Both the position numbers and the translations under genes were made by a program. Of a DNA stretch of 64,000 nucleotides, positions 59,913 through 64,000 are shown one piece after another; the stretch's first letter is position 1, and the number at the start of each line of letters is the position of its first letter. The DNA is taken from positions 1 through 64,000 of the forward strand of contig JACCGJ010011006.1 in NCBI GenBank assembly GCA_013407085.1, in the 5' to 3' direction. The stretch comes from Atriophallophorus winterbourni. Its lineage: Eukaryota; Platyhelminthes; Trematoda; Plagiorchiida; Microphallidae. The notes under the pieces are model-generated. The model made no database searches. It saw nothing but the letters and a program-made list of their open reading frames with translations, and was not told where the DNA came from.

Positions 59913-62378
59913 TTAAGCAAACACTCCAAGAATATGCTTAGTGCAAGACCGCCATTGAGCACGGTTTCGGGACATATCCTGAAGCGTAACTAACCACTGC
60001 GATATCTCATCGCGGGGACACCAGCCTGGAAGACGCGCTGCGCCTACTTTGGAAAGGTTACTAGTAAGGGTTTTTAACTGCCTATGCCATGTGACGGTTT
60101 GGCCACCCCGAGATTTACGCCAATCAGGATGTGGCGTCGCAAAAAGAATCTGTTTCGGAAGTCGGTGGTCCGGCATCCGTAAAACGTGACCCAGCCAGCG
60201 TAACCTATGCAGGTTGATCTGCTTCTCTATATCGACATTACTACCCAACAACTTATTTCGGAGAGCATCGGTGCGCATACGATTGTAACAGCTAACTCCT
60301 AGAATGCTGCGGAGACACCGGTTGTCAAATACTTGGAGACGCTGAATGTGTTCTTTACGTAAGGTCCAGGTTTCGCACCCATATAGTAACACAGCCCGAA
60401 CTGTCGCTTTATAGACTCTACCCTTGAGTAACAGAGATAGTCCTTTCTGACGCCAGAGGTGACCTAGGTTGCGGAATGCTACGGTCGCTTTAGAAATACG
60501 TGCCGAGACCTCGTCATCTAACGATGCAGAATTATTGATACAACTACCGAGATACGTAAAACGATCTACAATTTCAAGAGCCTGATTGTCAAGTAATAAA
60601 GTGCTGTTCGATATGTCGATGTCCTGCAGCAGAACACTGCACTTAGAGGGTGCAAAACGCATTCCAAATGCGGGCACAATACTAGATAGCTTGTTCAGTA
60701 TCGCCTGTGCATCTGTGTACGAGTCGAAGAGCAGAACTATATCATCAGCATAATCCAAGTCAAGAAGCTTGACGCCTGGCATTATGTGAACTCCGAAATC
60801 TGGGGCACCATCTTTGCATAACTCCATAATTGCATCAATTACAAAATTGAACAAAAACGGAGAAATCGGGCATCCTTGTCGGACGCCGCTTGTGGTGTGG
60901 AATTTGGGTGAGACTTCGTTGTAAACCCTAACGCATCCGGATGTATGAGCATAAAGCGCACGTAGTATGTTGACATACTTTTGCGGAACGCCTTTGCGCA
61001 GCAAGGTCTTAAACAGGACATTTCGATCGACTGAATCAAACGCTCCTTTGAAGTCTAAAAAGATGGCTATTGTCGGCTGTCGATAAGTGTGCCGCAGTTC
61101 TAAGATCCGTCGAAGAGTAAAAATGTGATCGACACAGCCTCTGCCAGGCCGGAAGCCAGCTTGCTGCTCTCGGATCTGTGATTCCCTATGCGATGTTAAT
61201 CTTCGAAGACATATGGACGTTAATAATCTCGTAATGATGGGAGTGAGACTTATCCCACGATGATTAGAGCATGAGCTTCGCACACCTTTTTTAAATATAG
61301 GTATGATAACCGATTCGCCCCAACTCGGAGGGACGGATTCTGATAACCACACTTCACGGAGGAGATCGCCTAATGTGCTGATTAGGACTTGGCCACCTTC
61401 TTTGAACAAGACAGGTGGTATGTCATCGGGGCCAGCAGCTTTGAATCGTTTCATGGATTCGATACATTCTTTAATTTCTAAATCATTAGGGGGATCTACG
61501 CTAACAGACCAAGGATCACACTGCTTCAAATGAGGGAAAGATTCTGTTGCAGGCGACCAGCTGAATTGTTCTTCGAAATGTTCGGCCCAACGTGAGAGGC
61601 GCCGATTCTTATTAGTGATAAGAGTACCGTCTATTTCAGCGATAGTCTCACTCACTCCTTTTTTCGTAGGCCCAGTCGATCGAATAAGTTGGAAGAGTTT
61701 TCGCACGTTACCCGCATTATTTGCTATTTCCATTTCTTCGACCTTATTTAGCCACCACCTTTCTCTGTCTAGTCTTAAGCTCCGTTTAAGTTCATTCCTC
61801 ACGCGTCTACGCTCTGTGTTGTGTCCAGGACCATGAGGTATTTGGCGTCGCTGGTGAAGAATTTCGATAGAGCGCTGTGAAATCCAGTGGGACTTTTGGG
61901 TTGGTTGTGTAGTCTCACAGGCTGTTGTTGCAGCGGCTCGCATAAATCCTGCTATTTTGTTCCACCTTTCATCGGCAGTTGCACACTGAGCAACTGGGAG
62001 TGAGTTACACAAGGTGGTCCTATAAATGTCTTGAACTGCAGGCTGAAAGAATTTTTCGACCACAATGCGTTTCCCATTCGAAGGTTTCGTACCGGAGAAC
62101 TTTAATGAGAACCTACATCGCACAAGAGCATGATCTGAATCTATGCAGGTATTCCAAAATGAGCGGCAGTCCTCAATGCAACCTCTCCAGCGAGCACTTA
62201 TTGCGATATGGTCGATTTGGGCCGAAGGTTGGCTTCCATCCGGCGAGCGCCATGTGGCAATTTGACATCTTTTGTGGCGAAAAGAAGTGCTGCTAATGAA
62301 TAATCGAGATTGTGCACAGAATTGTATAAACCGTTCACCATTATCTGTGCGTTGGCTTTCGAAGACCAAACATGCCAC
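59913..62378 (-). CDS. RTE-like endonuclease/reverse transcriptase, main open frame
   Basis: An 821-codon open frame: end of the endonuclease (TWRSPDGSQPSAQIDHIAIS, DSDHALVRCRF), a basic linker, then the reverse transcriptase with SVIIPIFKKGVRSSCSNHRG, REQQAGFRPGRGCVDHIFTL, IAIFLDFKGAFDSVDRNVLF (motif A), VRQGCPISPFLFNFVIDAI (motif B), LLDLDYADDIVLLFDS (catalytic YADD), and a C-terminal 'LLYGCETWTLRKEHIQRLQV' / 'RLRWLGHVLRMPDHRLPKQI' region. These enzymes nick target DNA and copy their own RNA there. All polymerase catalytic residues are kept. The first Met (62378) is an artefact of the frameshift; the true start is MNVRTLRQIG at 62888. Confidence 0.93.
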   Translation of the reverse strand: MACLVFESQRTDNGERFIQFCAQSRLFISSTSFRHKRCQIATWRSPDGSQPSAQIDHIAISARWRGCIEDCRSFWNTCIDSDHALVRCRFSLKFSGTKPSNGKRIVVEKFFQPAVQDIYRTTLCNSLPVAQCATADERWNKIAGFMRAAATTACETTQPTQKSHWISQRSIEILHQRRQIPHGPGHNTERRRVRNELKRSLRLDRERWWLNKVEEMEIANNAGNVRKLFQLIRSTGPTKKGVSETIAEIDGTLITNKNRRLSRWAEHFEEQFSWSPATESFPHLKQCDPWSVSVDPPNDLEIKECIESMKRFKAAGPDDIPPVLFKEGGQVLISTLGDLLREVWLSESVPPSWGESVIIPIFKKGVRSSCSNHRGISLTPIITRLLTSICLRRLTSHRESQIREQQAGFRPGRGCVDHIFTLRRILELRHTYRQPTIAIFLDFKGAFDSVDRNVLFKTLLRKGVPQKYVNILRALYAHTSGCVRVYNEVSPKFHTTSGVRQGCPISPFLFNFVIDAIMELCKDGAPDFGVHIMPGVKLLDLDYADDIVLLFDSYTDAQAILNKLSSIVPAFGMRFAPSKCSVLLQDIDISNSTLLLDNQALEIVDRFTYLGSCINNSASLDDEVSARISKATVAFRNLGHLWRQKGLSLLLKGRVYKATVRAVLLYGCETWTLRKEHIQRLQVFDNRCLRSILGVSCYNRMRTDALRNKLLGSNVDIEKQINLHRLRWLGHVLRMPDHRLPKQILFATPHPDWRKSRGGQTVTWHRQLKTLTSNLSKVGAARLPGWCPRDEISQWLVTLQDMSRNRAQWRSCTKHILGVFA

Positions 62379-62888
62379 CTAATTGTGATTCAGATGTATC
62401 TAAGCGACCCAGTCTGGCATTCATATCTCCCGCTAAGACAACAATATCGGAGCTTTTTGCACGTCGCAAAAGAGCATAAAGATCGTCGTAGAAGGCGTTT
62501 TTCTCGTCGTCGGAATTGGTGTTAGTCGGAGCGTAAGTTGCTACAATAAACAAGCATCTCTGATTAGAAGATTTTGAGTTTGGTCTAATATTAGTGGCTA
62601 GTCTAACTGCGCACATCCTGCTATTCCAAGGAATCCAATCGATAAGACATGATTCGGCACGTGAATTCAGTACTATACCAACACCCGCCTGTCCTGAGAT
62701 GGCAGCTACAGAATCACCAGAGCAGCGCAAAAAGTAGCGAGTTGAAAGTTTGGGGCAGTAAGTTTAGTAATTATGGACGGATCATATAAGCGCGTTTCCG
62801 ATAAACAGCAAACATCAATAGATAGACTATCTAAGGTAAGAGCCAGTGCAGCTTGCTGGCCTATTTGTCTGAGAGTTCTGACATTCAT
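62341..62888 (-). pseudogene. RTE-like endonuclease N-terminal part, two frameshifts
   Basis: MNVRTLRQIGQQAALALTLD and IDVCCLSETRLYDPS up to about 62745; then one frame over SGDSVAAISGQAGVGIVLNS, IVATYAPTNTNSDDEKNAFY and VVLAGDMNARLGRLDTS to about 62358; then the main frame. The endonuclease motifs (SETR, YAPTN, GDMNARLG) are present. One inserted C near 62358 breaks the link with the polymerase. Confidence 0.88.
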
Positions 62889-63150
62889 GGCACCGATGTG
62901 AGCTGAAGCCCGTGGTTTCAGAAAGTGGTCTGTAAATTCGCGAACAGAAAATGTTCCAACATGTTCAGCGCGGTCTTTTCTAAAGCTGGGATTGACAGAC
63001 GGAGAGTTGTTAAGAGTGGATGGGGGAGGGGAAGGGTCAGAAACAGTTTGAAGAGTAGGGCATTCGGATCAAGACTATTCTCTCCATAAAAGATGAGTTC
63101 AGACAGGACAAAAAAGTCATGAGTTATATCTGTTGTAAATGTTAGCAATA

Positions 63151-63350
63151 CGGATATTTTGTTATTAGCGTTTCAGTTCTACCAGCACCAATGTGGTGAA
63201 TTAATTTGATGAGTTGCCTTTCTGAATATGTTTCAAAATCAGATAAAATAAAAGTTTTTAGCGGTTTGTTTTACATCAGTGAAGATTAGGAACATGATCA
63301 CTAACTCCAAAAGATCTTTGCGCTTATAATTGGAATTCTACATCTAGCAC
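63151..63350. other. Short AT-rich gap
   Basis: Between the RTE copy and the ribozyme array; nothing recognised. Confidence 0.5.
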
Positions 63351-63644
63351 TTGTATGCCAGATTTGGATAATGCTGATACGACCAATCTGTTCAATTACA
63401 TGTGACCAAACACATGTTTAATGGGGTTAAACCCATAACCATGAAACAAAATATTCATGTGTGACGGAAAAGCATGCGAATATATATTTTGTTTCATGGT
63501 TATGGGTTTAACCCCATTAAACGGGTTTGGACACATGTAATTGAACAGGTTGGTCGTACCAGCCTTATCCAACAGTGGCATACAAGCGCTCCTTGTTTAC
63601 CATTCCTCCACTGTTTCAAGCGCATGCGGATCCTGATCGTACGG

Positions 63645-63686
63645 TCCCTACCTGATGAGTGCAAACAGCACGATACCGGTCGTGGT
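63645..63686 (+). ncRNA. Hammerhead ribozyme, one core change
   Basis: CTGATGA at 63652-63658, stem II GTGC-AAACA-GCAC, then GATA instead of GAAA, ACCGGT palindrome and GTC cleavage triplet, GTGG pairing with CTAC as stem I. The GAAA change probably disables it. Confidence 0.8.
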
Positions 63687-63877
63687 GTGTTTTGTGACGG
63701 AAAAGCATGCAGATGAATATTTTGTTTCATGGTTACGGGTTTAACCCCATTAAACATGTGTTTGGCACTTAATTGAACAGGATGGTCGTACCAGCCTTAT
63801 CCAACAGTGGCATACAAGCGCTCCTTGTTTACCATTTCTCCCCTGTTTCAAGCGCATGCGGATCCTGATCTTACTGT

Positions 63878-63919
63878 CCCTACCTGATGAGTGCAAACAG
63901 CACGAAATCGGTCGTGGGG
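63878..63919 (+). ncRNA. Hammerhead ribozyme, complete core
   Basis: Stem I 63878-63883 (CCCTAC) pairs with 63914-63919 (GTGGGG), six pairs including one G-U. CTGATGA 63884-63890; stem II 63891-63894 with 63900-63903 around loop AAACA; GAAA 63904-63907; mini-stem III; cleavage triplet GTC 63911-63913. Every invariant core base of the hammerhead is present. Predicted self-cleavage after C63913. Stem III is very short, so efficient cleavage may need a dimer. Confidence 0.88.
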
Positions 63920-64000
63920 TGATTGTGACGGAAAAGCATGCAAATGAATATTTCGGAATTCTACATCTGTTAGAATAGCTTAACCATACATGGAATAAAT

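Larger units (their letters stand above)
59691..63150 (-). mobile_element. RTE-like LINE, nearly complete
   Basis: Minus strand: leader and start region (63150-62888, HFLKPRASAHIGAMNVRTLR), AP endonuclease 62888-62100, reverse transcriptase, and C-terminal domain ending at 59913, followed by about 220 bp of 3' UTR. Only two single-base frame changes (near 62745 and 62358) interrupt the protein. Resembles the RTE elements of trematodes. The youngest LINE in the window. Confidence 0.9.
63351..63960 (+). repeat. Hammerhead-ribozyme repeat array (subfamily B), best preserved
   Basis: Marker 'gtgacggaaaagcatgc' occurs at 63461, 63694 and 63925, so the units are 233 and 231 bp. A partial inverted unit (63360-63460) faces the first direct unit, giving a long near-perfect palindrome ('gggtttaaccccattaaac' with its inverse). 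Each unit holds 'ttgaacaggttggtcgtacc', 'ccactgtttcaagcgcatgc', a hammerhead and 'gacggaaaagcatgcaaatg'. No open frame spans it. Confidence 0.92.

Noticed and set aside
63396..63757. Three short overlapping frames in the repeat array
   Set aside because: They run through non-coding repeat units in both orientations and recur wherever the repeat occurs.

Overview
The window reads as nuclear DNA of a flatworm, most likely a parasitic trematode. It is AT-rich and intron-rich, it contains RTE-like, CR1-like and Penelope-like retroelements, and it carries a dispersed repeat with a hammerhead self-cleaving ribozyme. Such repeats are well known from schistosomes (the Sm-alpha family). The species cannot be named from sequence alone.

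The only host gene I recognise lies on the minus strand across most of the window. Eighteen consecutive exons (59110 down to 11993) can be chained from conserved protein blocks and splice sites, giving about 810 codons of an UNC-104/KIF1A-type kinesin-3. They cover the neck/FHA region, the coiled coils, the central KIF1-specific segments and the DUF3694 region. The motor domain should lie to the right of 64000. The C-terminal PH domain should lie left of about 11990 or outside the window. Every exon junction keeps phase except the one between 20463 and 17223, where a small exon is unseen or a weaker donor is used. Introns range from 74 nt to about 13 kb and are packed with mobile elements.

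Layout from left to right. 1-3050: a repeat fragment, AT-rich DNA and a three-unit ribozyme repeat. 3054-4935: broken Penelope-like element with an inverted pair of hammerhead motifs. 4936-8841: CR1 fragments interrupted by a GC-rich hAT transposon with a spliced transposase gene. 8980-11990: ribozyme repeats and a 77-bp triplicate. 11990-23430: KIF1 exons, ribozyme repeat relics, a non-LTR endonuclease fragment and microsatellites. 24110-35600: RTE-like and CR1 remains, with a piggyBac transposon nested in an RTE-like endonuclease region. 36460-47080: KIF1 exons with an internally deleted RTE-like copy and a CR1 relic. 47955-56680: a run of CR1 copies on both strands. 58085-58800: a second Penelope-type hammerhead pair. 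58881-59110: KIF1 exons. 59690-63150: a nearly complete RTE element. 63360-63950: ribozyme repeats in tandem.

The most interesting structure is the ribozyme repeat. It is a roughly 230-240 bp unit, present in about 20 partial or complete copies. Each contains a recognisable type I hammerhead: CTGATGA, a stem II hairpin, GAAA, a palindromic mini-stem III and GTC. The organisation (short tandem units, no coding capacity) matches the retrozyme / Sm-alpha class thought to move as circular RNA with borrowed reverse transcriptase. The Penelope-like elements in the same window carry their own, different hammerhead motif.
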